Positions 43,917-52,818 of a DNA stretch of 64,000 nucleotides are shown here, in pieces. The stretch comes from Nitratireductor sp. XY-223 (GTDB taxonomy: Bacteria > Pseudomonadota > Alphaproteobacteria > Rhizobiales > Rhizobiaceae): NCBI RefSeq assembly GCF_004959855.1, contig NZ_SPNT01000006.1, forward strand, positions 1 through 64,000, read 5' to 3'. Within the stretch, counting starts at the first letter, position 1; each line of letters opens with the position of its first letter. The notes beneath the pieces were generated by a model that had not been told where the DNA came from, searched no databases, and saw nothing but the letters and a program-made list of their open reading frames with translations. The translations under genes were made by a program, and so were the position numbers.

Positions 43917-43931
43917 GTGAATTTAATTTAC
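43917..43931. promoter_or_regulatory. Operator-like palindrome near the acyl-CoA dehydrogenase promoter
   Basis: GTGAATTTAATTTAC: the two halves match in six of seven positions around a central T. It lies 87 bases upstream of the dehydrogenase start in an unusually AT-rich stretch (about 43910-44080). A related copy lies at 44060. Candidate site for the TetR regulator encoded at 46751. Confidence 0.45.
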
Positions 43932-44047
43932 CTAGTCTAGAAGATATTTTTTCGGAAAATTTGGTAATTAAAATAACATAAAAACAGATGTTTAGTAGAA
44001 AAAATTGAATCCGCCTCAAAATTTTCACAGATTCTGCAAATTCGAAG

Positions 44048-44078
44048 TTGACAAAATAAGTGAGTCTAATTCATTTTA
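44048..44078 (+). promoter_or_regulatory. Putative promoter and operator of the rightward operon
   Basis: TTGACA at 44048-44053 is a perfect -35 hexamer; CATTTT at 44072-44077 is a possible weak -10, 18 bases on. Between them, AGTGAGTCTAATTCA (44059-44073) matches AGTGAATTTAATTTA (43916-43930) in 12 of 15 positions, all differences being transitions. A repressor bound there would block the promoter. Confidence 0.4.
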
Positions 44079-44130
44079 GGCGAAAGCGTGATTGACGGCC
44101 CCACGGCTGAAAGCGCGCAGGGAGGATCAT

Positions 44131-44913
44131 TTGCAGAATGTCGTTCGGACCGCCCGGCAAGGCGGCGTGCTGACCATCACCATCAACCGGCCGGAGCGTC
44201 GCAATGCGCTCAACGAGGCGGTTGCGTCGGGCATAGCCGCGGCCCTGGATGCCGCGGAAGCTGATCGGCAGGTGCGCGCGGTGGTGCTGACGGGTGAGGG
44301 CGACAAGGCGTTTTGCGCCGGCGGCGACCTGCAGCTTAATGCCGACGGCACGCCGTTCACCATCTCAGCTGACGATCCGCGCCACTATGTCGCCCGGCTG
44401 TTTCGACGCATGCAGGCCTGCCGGCTGCCGATCATCGCCCGGGTCAACGGGCATGCCCTTGCCGGCGGCTTCGGTCTTGTCTGCGCATGCGATCTGGCGG
44501 TTGCGCGCGAGGACGCCCTGATCGGTGTGACGGAAGTCAAGGTCGGCCTGTTCCCGATGATGATCCTGCCATTGCTGCTGCGCGTCGTGCCCGAGCGCAC
44601 GCTGATGGAGATGTGCCTGACCGGCGAGACGATGAACGCTGGCGAGGCGGCTCAGCAAAGACTGGTCAACTACGCGGTGCCGGCCGCCGAACTCGATGCG
44701 AAGCTGGACTGGCTGGTCGGGCGTGTGACGTCCAAGTCGCCGACCGGCATCCGGCTCGGCAAACAGTCGCTGGCCAAGATCCGCGAGATGAGTTTCGACG
44801 GCGCACTCGAATATGCGCAGTTCATGCTGGCCAATATGAGCCGCACATCCGATGCGCGCGAAGGCTTCGCGGCTTTTGCCGAGAAGCGCGCGCCCGAATG
44901 GACGGGGGAGTGA
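44131..44913 (+). CDS. Enoyl-CoA hydratase/isomerase family protein
   Basis: A crotonase-fold enzyme of 260 residues. The oxyanion-hole segments are KAFCAGGDLQL and NGHALAGGFGLVCACDLAVA, and a glutamate is present in IGVTEVKVGLFP. The start is TTG at 44131: GGAGG at 44121-44125 is placed five bases before it, a near-ideal ribosome site, whereas the earlier in-frame TTG at 44092 has none. It leads the long rightward operon and lies six bases before atuA. It could hydrate the unsaturated acyl-CoA formed by the divergent dehydrogenase or the product of the carboxylase (AtuE/LiuC type). Confidence 0.87.
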   Translation: MQNVVRTARQGGVLTITINRPERRNALNEAVASGIAAALDAAEADRQVRAVVLTGEGDKAFCAGGDLQLNADGTPFTISADDPRHYVARLFRRMQACRLPIIARVNGHALAGGFGLVCACDLAVAREDALIGVTEVKVGLFPMMILPLLLRVVPERTLMEMCLTGETMNAGEAAQQRLVNYAVPAAELDAKLDWLVGRVTSKSPTGIRLGKQSLAKIREMSFDGALEYAQFMLANMSRTSDAREGFAAFAEKRAPEWTGE

Positions 44914-44918
44914 GCGCC

Positions 44919-46754
44919 ATGGCGAAGACCGTCCGCATCGGTTGCGGTGCCGGCTTCTGGGGCGACACGCCGGAAGGTCCCGCCCAGCTCGTCAGGTCCG
45001 GCGGGATCGACTATCTCGTGCTCGACTATCTTGCCGAAATCACCATGTCGATCCTTGCCCGGATGAAGGCCAAAAGGTCCGATCTCGGCTACGCGACGGA
45101 TTTCGTGGGCATGGTGGCCGCACCCCTGGCGAAGGAAATAGCCGAAAGAGGTGTCCGCGTTGTCACCAATGCCGGAGGGATCAATCCCGAGGCCTGCCGC
45201 GACGCGCTGCAAAAGGCCTTCGACGATGCCGGCGTCGCGTTGAAGGTCGCGGTTGTGCGGGGCGACGATCTGAGCGAAAGCATCGATCGGTTGCGGGCGC
45301 GGGACGTGCGGGAAATGTTCAACGGCAGGCCGCTTCCCGAAAAGCTCGCCAGCGTCAGCGCCTATCTCGGGGCGTTCCCGATTGCCCGGGCGCTTGACGA
45401 GGGAGCGGATATCGTCCTGACCGGCAGGGTCACGGATTCGGCGCTGGCGCTCGGACCGCTGATCCATGAATTCGGCTGGGGCGCGACAGACTACGACCGC
45501 CTCGCCGCCGGCAGCCTCGCAGGCCACGTTCTCGAATGCGGCACGCAGGCAACCGGCGGTATCTTCACCGATTGGCGCGAAGTCGAGGGCTGGGACCGGA
45601 TGGGCTTCCCGGTTGCCGAGTGCCACGAAGACGGGAGCTTTGTTCTCACCAAGCCGGACGGAACGGGCGGTCTCGTCAGCCCGATGACGGTTGCGGAGCA
45701 GATCGTCTACGAGATCGGCGATCCGGCCGCCTATGTGCTTCCCGACGTCGTATGCGATTTTTCAGATGTCCGGCTCTCCCAAGCGGGTCGGAATAGGGTG
45801 CGCGTCCAAGGAGTCCGAGGGCGCGCACCCACTTCAACCTACAAGGTCAGCGCCACCTTCGCGGACGGCTACCGCGCCTCCGTGACGATGATGATCGCCG
45901 GCCATGAAGCCGTTGCCAAGGCGAAAGCGGTCGGATCGGCGATCCTGTCGCGCGCCCGCAGGCTTATGGCCGAGGCGGGATTTGCCGACTTTACCGAAAC
46001 CTCGGTCGAAGTGCTCGGCGCGGAATCGACCTACGGCGCTGCCGGCCGCGCATCGGATGCGCGCGAGGTGATCCTCAAAATCGCTGTGCGGCACAATGAC
46101 AAGGACGCGCTCAAGGTCTTCGCGCGGGAGATCTATCCGGCCGCGACTGCCATGGCGCAGGGCCTGACCGGGTTTGCCGGCGGCAGGCCCGATCCGCAGC
46201 CGGTGATACGCCTGTTCTCGTTCCTCGTTGATAAAGCCAATGTTCCGGTCGAAGTCGAAATCGGCGGCAGACGCGTCTCCGTTCCGGTGCCGGCCGGCAC
46301 GCCCGACCGGGAAGAGGCGGTCTCCAATACCGCTTCCCCGAGCGATCCGCTGCCGAAGGGTGAAACCGTCACGGTGCCGCTTCTGGCGATTGCGCACGGG
46401 CGCAGCGGCGACAAGGGCGACATCGCCAATATCGGCATCCTCGCGCGGCGACCGGAATACCTGCCTGCCATTCGCGGCGCGCTGACCGCCGAAGCGGTGC
46501 GTGATTATTTTGCGCATATCGTCACCGGCCGGGTCGAACGCTTCGAATGGCCGGGCCTTCATGGCTTCAATTTCATGCTGCACGGCGGCCTTGGCGGCGG
46601 CGGAATCGCATCGTTGCGCCACGACCCGCAGGGCAAGACCTATGCGCAGATGCTGCTCGACATGACCGTTGATATCCCCGTCGCCTGGCTGGACTCGGAC
46701 GCTTCCCTGGCCAAATGGTCGAAAAGCCAAAACCGCCAGGAGGAATACGCATGA
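44919..46754 (+). CDS. atuA: Acyclic terpene utilisation protein AtuA (DUF1446)
   Basis: A 611-residue protein with the DUF1446 domain (about 1-450: IGCGAGFWGDTPEGPAQLVRSGGIDYLVLDYLAE, VVTNAGGINPEAC, ADIVLTGRVTDSALALGPLIHEFGW, AAGSLAGHVLECGTQATGG) and a C-terminal ferredoxin-fold type domain (about 495-590: LAIAHGRSGDKGDIANIGILAR, VERFEWPGLHGFNFML). AtuA is required for growth of Pseudomonas on citronellol and geraniol, but its reaction is unknown to me. Its presence with a carboxylase, dehydrogenase and hydratases is the main reason to call this an Atu-like cluster. Its stop overlaps the TetR gene (ATGA). A 9-bp perfect inverted repeat (GGGTGCGCG, 45796-45830) lies inside the gene. Confidence 0.9.
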   Translation: MAKTVRIGCGAGFWGDTPEGPAQLVRSGGIDYLVLDYLAEITMSILARMKAKRSDLGYATDFVGMVAAPLAKEIAERGVRVVTNAGGINPEACRDALQKAFDDAGVALKVAVVRGDDLSESIDRLRARDVREMFNGRPLPEKLASVSAYLGAFPIARALDEGADIVLTGRVTDSALALGPLIHEFGWGATDYDRLAAGSLAGHVLECGTQATGGIFTDWREVEGWDRMGFPVAECHEDGSFVLTKPDGTGGLVSPMTVAEQIVYEIGDPAAYVLPDVVCDFSDVRLSQAGRNRVRVQGVRGRAPTSTYKVSATFADGYRASVTMMIAGHEAVAKAKAVGSAILSRARRLMAEAGFADFTETSVEVLGAESTYGAAGRASDAREVILKIAVRHNDKDALKVFAREIYPAATAMAQGLTGFAGGRPDPQPVIRLFSFLVDKANVPVEVEIGGRRVSVPVPAGTPDREEAVSNTASPSDPLPKGETVTVPLLAIAHGRSGDKGDIANIGILARRPEYLPAIRGALTAEAVRDYFAHIVTGRVERFEWPGLHGFNFMLHGGLGGGGIASLRHDPQGKTYAQMLLDMTVDIPVAWLDSDASLAKWSKSQNRQEEYA

Positions 46755-47455
46755 CAACAGCCACAGCCAAACGCAGCTTCGTTCGCCTGCCGCGCGAGCA
46801 GCGCATGCGCGAGATCGAGGCGGCAGCCCGCGAGGTCTTTTCGCAGCGCGGCTATGACGCTGCGTCCATGACCGACATCGCAAAACGGGCCGGTGTTTCC
46901 GAGGGCTCGATCTACAAGTTCTACACCAACAAGCGCGATCTGCTGCTGACGGTGATCCGCACCTGGTATCAAAGCATGATCGACGAGTTCATGGAAAAGC
47001 TGTCGGGCGTCGAGGGAACCCGGGCACAGCTTCAGACCGTTATCTGGCAGCACCTTAAATCGATCAAGGCCAATCCCGATTTGTGCCGCCTGTTCTTCTT
47101 GGAAGTCAGGAGTGCTGACGATTATTTCGACAGCGATCTCTTTCACCTCAACCGCGACTACACGCATGTCCTGATGGATATCATCCAGGGTGGCATCGAC
47201 CGCGGCGAAATCCGCCCGGACATTTCAATCCCGCTCGTGCGCGACATGGTGTTCGGCGGCATCGAGCACCGCGTTTCGGGCTTTCTCGTCAACCGCGGTG
47301 ATTTCGACCACGACGAAACCGCCAACCAGCTCACCGATATGGTGATGGCCGGCATGGCGGCGCCCGCGAAGACGCCGAACGGCCTCGAAGCATTGGTCGA
47401 GCGGCTGGAACGGGTCGCCGACCGTTTCGACGGGCCGGGGGGCGGAGAAGGCTGA
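46751..47455 (+). CDS. TetR-family transcriptional regulator of the Atu-like operon
   Basis: A 234-residue regulator. The N-terminal helix-turn-helix reads REIEAAAREVFSQRGYDAASMTDIAKRAGVSEGSIYKFYTNKRDLL and a helical ligand domain follows. In Pseudomonas the atu genes are controlled by the TetR protein AtuR, so an acyl-CoA inducer is plausible. The ATG at 46751 overlaps the atuA stop and follows AGGAGG. It probably binds the AT-rich divergent region at 43917 and 44060. Confidence 0.88.
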   Translation: MTTATAKRSFVRLPREQRMREIEAAAREVFSQRGYDAASMTDIAKRAGVSEGSIYKFYTNKRDLLLTVIRTWYQSMIDEFMEKLSGVEGTRAQLQTVIWQHLKSIKANPDLCRLFFLEVRSADDYFDSDLFHLNRDYTHVLMDIIQGGIDRGEIRPDISIPLVRDMVFGGIEHRVSGFLVNRGDFDHDETANQLTDMVMAGMAAPAKTPNGLEALVERLERVADRFDGPGGGEG

Positions 47456-47457
47456 CC

Positions 47458-48249
47458 ATGCTGACGCTCACCAATGTGCAGATCATGTACGACCGGGCGA
47501 TCGAAGCCGTCCGCGATGTGTCGCTGACCGTTGATGGCGGGCGGATCGTTGCCCTGCTCGGGTCGAACGGCGCCGGCAAGTCGACGCTTTTGAAGGCGAT
47601 TTCCAACGTCCTCTACCCGGAAGAGGGCGAAGTTCTGCACGGTGAGATCGCGCTGGATGGCAGGAATCTTTTGACCATGTCCGCCGATGCCATCGTTGCA
47701 AGCGGCATCGTTCAGGTTCCGGAGGGCCGCCGGCTGTTTCCGCTGATGACGGTTGAGGAAAACCTGACGATGGGCGGCTTCCTGAAATCGCGCGGCGATG
47801 TCTCCGCCGACCTCGATCGTGTCTACGCGATGTTCCCGCGCCTCAAGGAGCGGCGCAATTCGACGGCCGGCTATCTTTCCGGCGGCGAGCAGCAGATGGC
47901 CGCCATCGGCCGGGCCCTGCTTGCCAGGCCGAAGCTGCTGATGCTCGACGAGCCGTCGCTTGGCCTGGCGCCGCAGATCATCGACCAGATTTTCGAGACC
48001 ATCGTCGCGCTGAACCGTGACGAGGAAATGTCCATTCTGCTCGTCGAACAGAATGCCTCGCTGGCGCTGCAGATCGCCCACTACGGTTACATCGTCGAAA
48101 ACGGCCGCGTTGTCCTGGACGGTCCGGCCGAGCGCATTGCCGGCAACGAGGACGTCAAGGAGTTCTATCTCGGCTTTTCCGAGGCAGGTGCGCGCAAGAA
48201 CTACCGCGAAGTCAAACATTACAAACGGCGCAAGAGGTGGCTGTCGTGA
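47458..48249 (+). CDS. HAAT ABC transporter ATPase, LivF type
   Basis: A 263-residue ATPase with Walker A GSNGAGKST, signature LSGGEQQMAAIGRA, Walker B LLMLDEPSLGLAP, and the typical VPEGRRLFPLMTVEENL. After residue 240 it carries a very basic tail (GARKNYREVKHYKRRKRW) not seen in ordinary LivF. It overlaps the next ATPase gene (GTGA). Together with the genes at 48246, 50858, 51730 and 52819 it forms one complete transporter. Confidence 0.9.
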   Translation: MLTLTNVQIMYDRAIEAVRDVSLTVDGGRIVALLGSNGAGKSTLLKAISNVLYPEEGEVLHGEIALDGRNLLTMSADAIVASGIVQVPEGRRLFPLMTVEENLTMGGFLKSRGDVSADLDRVYAMFPRLKERRNSTAGYLSGGEQQMAAIGRALLARPKLLMLDEPSLGLAPQIIDQIFETIVALNRDEEMSILLVEQNASLALQIAHYGYIVENGRVVLDGPAERIAGNEDVKEFYLGFSEAGARKNYREVKHYKRRKRWLS

Positions 48250-49010
48250 GTGCGCTTTTAGAACTCCGCAATGTCACCCGGCGCTTCGGTGGACTGACAG
48301 CCGTCGACAACGTGGCGTTCGACGTGCCCGAGGGTGCCATTTACAGCGTCATCGGGCCGAACGGCGCCGGAAAGACGACCCTGTTCAACCTGATCAGCGC
48401 GCTGTTCCAGCCCAACGAAGGTACGATCGAATTCGACGGCCATCAGATTCACCGGGCAAAGACCCACCAGCTTGTCGATTTCGGCATCGGGCGCACGTTC
48501 CAGAACCTTGCGATCTTCTCGCATGCGACAGTCGTTCAGAACCTGCTTGTCGGCCTGCACCACACACTGAAAGCCAATCCGCTGACGGCAGCGCTGTTCT
48601 GGGGCCCGGCGCAGCGCGAAGAGATCGCTGCAAGGAAGCGGGTCGAGGAGATCATCGACTTCCTGGAGATCGAGCATTTGCGCGACATGCCCGTCGGCCT
48701 CTTGTCCTACGGCCTTCAAAAACGGGTCGAGCTCGGCCGGGCGCTGGCGACCGGCCCGAAGATGCTTCTGCTCGACGAAATGGTGTCCGGCATGAACAGC
48801 GAGGAGACGGAGGACATCGCCCGTTTCATCCTCGACATTCGCGAAGAACTCGGCGTCACCGTCGTCATGGTCGAGCACGATATGGGCATCGTCATGGATA
48901 TTTCCGACCGCATCGCGGTGCTCAATCACGGGGCGCTGATCGCCGAGGGAACCCCCGCCGAAATCTCGTCCGACGACGCTGTCGTGCAGGCCTATCTGGG
49001 GAAGAACTGA
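48246..49010 (+). CDS. HAAT ABC transporter ATPase, LivG type
   Basis: A 254-residue ATPase with Walker A GPNGAGKTT, LivG-type IGRTFQNLAIFSHATVVQNLLVG, signature LSYGLQKRVELGRAL, Walker B LLLLDEMVSGMNSEE and switch histidine VVMVEHDMG. The Walker B region has Met-Val in place of Pro-Thr/Ser. I prefer GTG 48246, which overlaps the upstream stop with AAGAGG eight to fourteen bases before it; GTG 48237 is also in frame. Confidence 0.9.
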   Translation: MSALLELRNVTRRFGGLTAVDNVAFDVPEGAIYSVIGPNGAGKTTLFNLISALFQPNEGTIEFDGHQIHRAKTHQLVDFGIGRTFQNLAIFSHATVVQNLLVGLHHTLKANPLTAALFWGPAQREEIAARKRVEEIIDFLEIEHLRDMPVGLLSYGLQKRVELGRALATGPKMLLLDEMVSGMNSEETEDIARFILDIREELGVTVVMVEHDMGIVMDISDRIAVLNHGALIAEGTPAEISSDDAVVQAYLGKN

Positions 49011-49012
49011 CC

Positions 49013-50854
49013 ATGTTGCGTGACGTGTCCTTCATGGAGAAATCGACGCTTCCGGGCCTGCTGCGGTTCTGGGCGGACCGGCACCCGGAAAGGCTTGCCT
49101 TCCGCGAAAAGGACCTCGGCATCTGGAACCGCTTCACCTTCCGCGACTATTACGAGAACACGAAGGACTTCGCCTACGGCCTCGTGGCGCTGGGTGCGAA
49201 GAAGGGCGATTTCCTGGCCGTTGCCAGCGAGGACACGCCCGAATGGATGTTCGCGGATCTCGCCGTCCAGGCCCTCGGCGGCGCCTGCATCGGGATCTAT
49301 CCGACGAATCCGTGGCCGGAGCTGCGCTACATTCTCGAACATTCGCAAGCCCGTTTCGTCGTCTGCGGCGACCAGGAGCAGACAGACAAGGTCTTCGATG
49401 CGCTCAAGCATGGCGGCGAGCTTCCGCATCTGGAAAAGATCATCTGCGTCGACATGAAGGGCCTCAAGCACTATCCGCGCGACATGCTGATGAGCTTCGA
49501 GGAGGTGGCCGCGCTCGGCCGCTCCAGGCGCGAGGAATACGGATCGCTTTTCGAGGAATCCATCGATGCGCTCGATCCCGGCGGGACCGCCGTTGTGGTC
49601 TACACATCCGGAACCACGGGCATGCCCAAGGGCGCGATGCTTTCCCATCACGGCCTGATCTGGGGCGCCCTGCGGCTGTCGGAGCGCCACGGCATCGACG
49701 AGACGAACTGGGAGGTGCTGTGCTACCTGCCGCTTTGCCATGTGGCCGAGCGGCTGTGTTCGACCGTCATGCAGCTCGTCAACGGAACGCCGGTCAATTT
49801 CGCCGAATCGATCGATGCGGTGAACCAGAACCTGCGCGAGATTGCGCCGACCGGTTTTCTCGGCGTGCCGCGCATCTGGGAGAAGCTGCAATACGGGGTG
49901 ATGATCCAGCTCAAGGACGCAACGCCCCTGCAGCAGCGTATCGTCAGGAAAAGCCTCGAAATCGGGCGGGCGATCGCCCGGCGCCAACTGGCGAATGGCG
50001 GGGAGCGAAAGTCGCTCAGCGACAGGCTGGCATTCGCAGCCCTGTGGGTGCTGTGCTTCCGTTCCCTGCAGAAATCGATGGGCCTCGATAGGGCGCGCAC
50101 CATGCTGTGTGGAGGCGCATCGATTTCGCCGGAGGTGCTCGAGTTCTTCTGGGCACTCGGCCTCAGGGTCTACCAGGTCTACGGGATGACCGAACTTTCG
50201 GGCATATCGCACAGCCAGTATCCGGGCCACACGGCGCTCGGCCAGGCGGGGCCGCCGCTCGATACGTATGAGCAGAAGATCGCGAAGGACGGCGAGATCC
50301 TGGTACGTTCACAGGCGGTGTTTCCGGGCTATCTGCGCAATGAGGAAGCCACCGCGCAGGCTGTCCGGGACGGTTGGATGCGCACCGGAGACGTCGGTGA
50401 GATCGCCGAAGACGGCTCCATCATGATCACCGACCGCAAGAAGGACATCATCATCACGTCCGGCGGCAAGAACATCACACCGTCGCTGATCGAAAACCGT
50501 CTCAAGGACTCGATATTCATCCGCGAGGCGGTGCTGATCGGCGAGCGCCGCAACTTCCTGACTTCGCTCATCCAGATCGACTACGAGACGGTCGGCAAAT
50601 GGGCGCAGGAACGCGGACTTCCCTACACGACCTTCAAGAGCCTCGCGGGTCTGCAGGAAGTCCGTGATCTCATCTCCGGCGAGGTCAATTCGGTCAATAA
50701 CGAGTTCTCGCGTGTCGAAAATGTCCGCAAATTCTCTCTCCTCGACAAGGAGCTCGACCACGACGACGGCGAAGTGACCGCCACGATGAAGGTGCGCCGC
50801 TCGGTCATCGAGGAAAAATTCAAACCGCTGATCGAAGCGATGTACGGAGCCTGA
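49013..50854 (+). CDS. Long-chain-type acyl-CoA synthetase (AMP-binding)
   Basis: A 613-residue ANL ligase of the FadD15/long-chain type. Motifs: VVVYTSGTTGMPKGAMLSHHG, LPLCHVAERL, GGASISPEVLEFFWALGLRVYQVYGMTELSG, WMRTGDVGEIAEDGSIMITDRKKDIIITSGGKNITPSLIE. It lies between the ATPase and permease genes of a HAAT transporter, so import and CoA activation of the same acid are co-expressed. AtuH of Pseudomonas is a comparable ligase. The ATG at 49013 is two bases after the LivG-type stop; the longer open frame upstream is shadow. Confidence 0.9.
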   Translation: MLRDVSFMEKSTLPGLLRFWADRHPERLAFREKDLGIWNRFTFRDYYENTKDFAYGLVALGAKKGDFLAVASEDTPEWMFADLAVQALGGACIGIYPTNPWPELRYILEHSQARFVVCGDQEQTDKVFDALKHGGELPHLEKIICVDMKGLKHYPRDMLMSFEEVAALGRSRREEYGSLFEESIDALDPGGTAVVVYTSGTTGMPKGAMLSHHGLIWGALRLSERHGIDETNWEVLCYLPLCHVAERLCSTVMQLVNGTPVNFAESIDAVNQNLREIAPTGFLGVPRIWEKLQYGVMIQLKDATPLQQRIVRKSLEIGRAIARRQLANGGERKSLSDRLAFAALWVLCFRSLQKSMGLDRARTMLCGGASISPEVLEFFWALGLRVYQVYGMTELSGISHSQYPGHTALGQAGPPLDTYEQKIAKDGEILVRSQAVFPGYLRNEEATAQAVRDGWMRTGDVGEIAEDGSIMITDRKKDIIITSGGKNITPSLIENRLKDSIFIREAVLIGERRNFLTSLIQIDYETVGKWAQERGLPYTTFKSLAGLQEVRDLISGEVNSVNNEFSRVENVRKFSLLDKELDHDDGEVTATMKVRRSVIEEKFKPLIEAMYGA

Positions 50855-50857
50855 CCC

Positions 50858-51730
50858 ATGGATCTCTTCCTGAACCTTGTCGCCTCCGGGCTGGTGATCG
50901 GATCGATCTACGGCATTATAGCCATAGCCTTTGCCGTCATCTTCAAGACCACCGGCGTCCTGAATTTCGCGCAGGGCGAGGTGATGATGCTCGTCGCCTA
51001 TGTCAGCTGGAGCCTCGGCACCGAACTCAGCCTGTCCTTCCCAGTCCTCGTGATTGTCTCCATCGGCGTTGCCGCCCTGATCGGCATCATCGTCGAGCGG
51101 TTGTTCATAAGGCCGATGATCGGGCAGCCGATCTTCGCCATTGTCATGGTGACCATCGGGCTTGCCGTCATGTTGCGCAGCCTGATCGTTATCTTCTGGG
51201 GTGCGGATGCCGAACCGTTCAATGCGGCGATCGAGGGCGGGCTGGTCGAGATCGGGCCGGTCGTGCTGTTCACAGAGCAGCTCTTCGCCATCATCCTCTT
51301 CTTCGCGATCATGACGGCGGTGTTCCTGTTCTTCCGCTTTACACGCATCGGCATTGCCATGCGCGCCACGGCCATGGACGAGACAGCCGCGCTGCTGATG
51401 GGTGTCGATGTGCGGCGCATCTCTGCGCTCGCCTGGGCAATCGCGGCGGTCGTTTCGGGCCTCGCCGGCATCACCTTCGCGATCATGTTCTCACGCGCGC
51501 CCGATCTGTGGTTCCAGGGCCTGCGCGCCTTCCCGGCGACCATCCTGGGCGGACTCGACTCGCCGCTGGGCTCCGGATTCGGCGGCCTTATCATCGGTGT
51601 CATCGGAGACCTTTCGGAAGGCTATATCGGCCAGGGCCTGAAAGAGATCTCCGGCTTCATCGTCATCATCATTGTCCTCATGGTCAGGCCCTACGGCCTG
51701 TTCGGTGAAAAAGAGCTGGAGCGCGTGTGA
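50858..51730 (+). CDS. HAAT ABC transporter permease, LivH type
   Basis: A 290-residue permease with LivH motifs SGLVIGSIYGIIAIAFAVIFKTTGVLNFAQGEVMMLVAYVSW, GIAMRATAMDETAALLMGVDVRRISALAWAIAAVVSGLAG and FPATILGGLDSPLGSGFGGLIIG. About eight hydrophobic segments. Three bases after the ligase gene; its stop overlaps the LivM-type start. Confidence 0.9.
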   Translation: MDLFLNLVASGLVIGSIYGIIAIAFAVIFKTTGVLNFAQGEVMMLVAYVSWSLGTELSLSFPVLVIVSIGVAALIGIIVERLFIRPMIGQPIFAIVMVTIGLAVMLRSLIVIFWGADAEPFNAAIEGGLVEIGPVVLFTEQLFAIILFFAIMTAVFLFFRFTRIGIAMRATAMDETAALLMGVDVRRISALAWAIAAVVSGLAGITFAIMFSRAPDLWFQGLRAFPATILGGLDSPLGSGFGGLIIGVIGDLSEGYIGQGLKEISGFIVIIIVLMVRPYGLFGEKELERV

Positions 51731-52776
51731 TGCGGACCCACCATTTCGTGGAAACCTACGAGAAACACATCGCCCTGTCGGACAATCCCGTCACGTGGTC
51801 ATGGACAGGCCTGCTGCTTGTCGCGCTGGTGGTGTTTCCTTTCGCGACGAGCAATTACCTGATCGCGCTTGCCACCACGGTCGGCATTGCCGCAATCGGC
51901 GCCATCGGGCTCAACATTCTGACCGGCGTCACCGGACTGATCTCGCTGGGGCAGGCGGGTTTCCTTGCCGCCGGTTGCTACACCACCGCGCTGCTGATCG
52001 CCGACTATAATTGGCCGCCGGAGCTCGCGCTCATTGCCGCGGGCGTCGTTTCAGCGCTGCTCAGCCTTGTCGTCGGCGTGCCGTCGCTGCGGCTCAAGGG
52101 CCTTTATCTCGCCATAACGACCATGGCCTTTTCCTTCATCATCACGCATTTCCTGCTTTATGCGGAAAGCGTGACGCACGGGCCCTACGGCGTGCGCATC
52201 GAGGATCTGGGATTCCTCGGTCTCGATCTCGCTTCGCCCATCCAGCTCTATTTCCTGGTCCTTGCCGTCGCAGTCATTGCCGCCATCGCCGCGCTCAATA
52301 TCCTGCGCACGCGGGTCGGCCGCGCCTTCACCGCCATCCGCGATCACGACATCGCGGCGCGCGTCATGGGCATCAGCCTTACCCAGTACAAGCTCTCGGC
52401 CTTCGTGATCTCGTCTTTTTTCGTCGGCATCGCCGGCGGGCTGATGGCTTTCCAGTTCCGCTTCATCAATGTCGACATCTTCAATCTTCTGCTGTCGGTC
52501 GAGGCGCTGGCGATGATCATCGTCGGCGGGCTTGGCTCCGTTGCCGGAGCGATCCTCGGGGCCGTCTTCATCGTGCTTTTGCCGGAAGCAACGCGCGAGG
52601 TCATCGACCTGCTGCCGACCGGCATAACCTCGATGCTGTCGACCTATATCTACGAAATCCGCGGCCTGCTCACCGGCCTTACCATCATCATCATGCTGCG
52701 CATCGAGCCGCATGGCCTGATCGGCCTGTGGCGCGACATCAAGCGCTACTGGACCCACTGGCCCCTGTCGGTCTGA
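51730..52776 (+). CDS. HAAT ABC transporter permease, LivM type
   Basis: A 348-residue permease with LivM motifs GAIGLNILTGVTGLISLGQAGFLAAGCYTTALL, RAFTAIRDHDIAARVMGISLTQYKLSAFVISSFFVGIAGGLMA and SVEALAMIIVGGLGSVAGAILGAVFI. A hydrophilic N-terminus of about 30 residues precedes the first membrane segment. The ATG at 51730 overlaps the LivH-type stop; a GTG one codon earlier is possible. Confidence 0.9.
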   Translation: MRTHHFVETYEKHIALSDNPVTWSWTGLLLVALVVFPFATSNYLIALATTVGIAAIGAIGLNILTGVTGLISLGQAGFLAAGCYTTALLIADYNWPPELALIAAGVVSALLSLVVGVPSLRLKGLYLAITTMAFSFIITHFLLYAESVTHGPYGVRIEDLGFLGLDLASPIQLYFLVLAVAVIAAIAALNILRTRVGRAFTAIRDHDIAARVMGISLTQYKLSAFVISSFFVGIAGGLMAFQFRFINVDIFNLLLSVEALAMIIVGGLGSVAGAILGAVFIVLLPEATREVIDLLPTGITSMLSTYIYEIRGLLTGLTIIIMLRIEPHGLIGLWRDIKRYWTHWPLSV

Positions 52777-52818
52777 CACCGGGGCAAGAACAAACGGGTA
52801 AATGAAGGAGGAAGCACA

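Noticed and set aside
43858-44130. AT-rich stretch considered as a horizontally acquired insertion or origin
   Set aside because: It is only about 200 bases, lies exactly between divergent starts and holds promoter and operator-like elements; no inverted terminal repeats or target-site duplication were seen.
45796-45830. Perfect 9-bp inverted repeat inside atuA (GGGTGCGCG with CGCGCACCC)
   Set aside because: It lies within conserved coding sequence with a 17-base loop and no flanking regulatory feature; a chance result of GC-rich codons is more likely.
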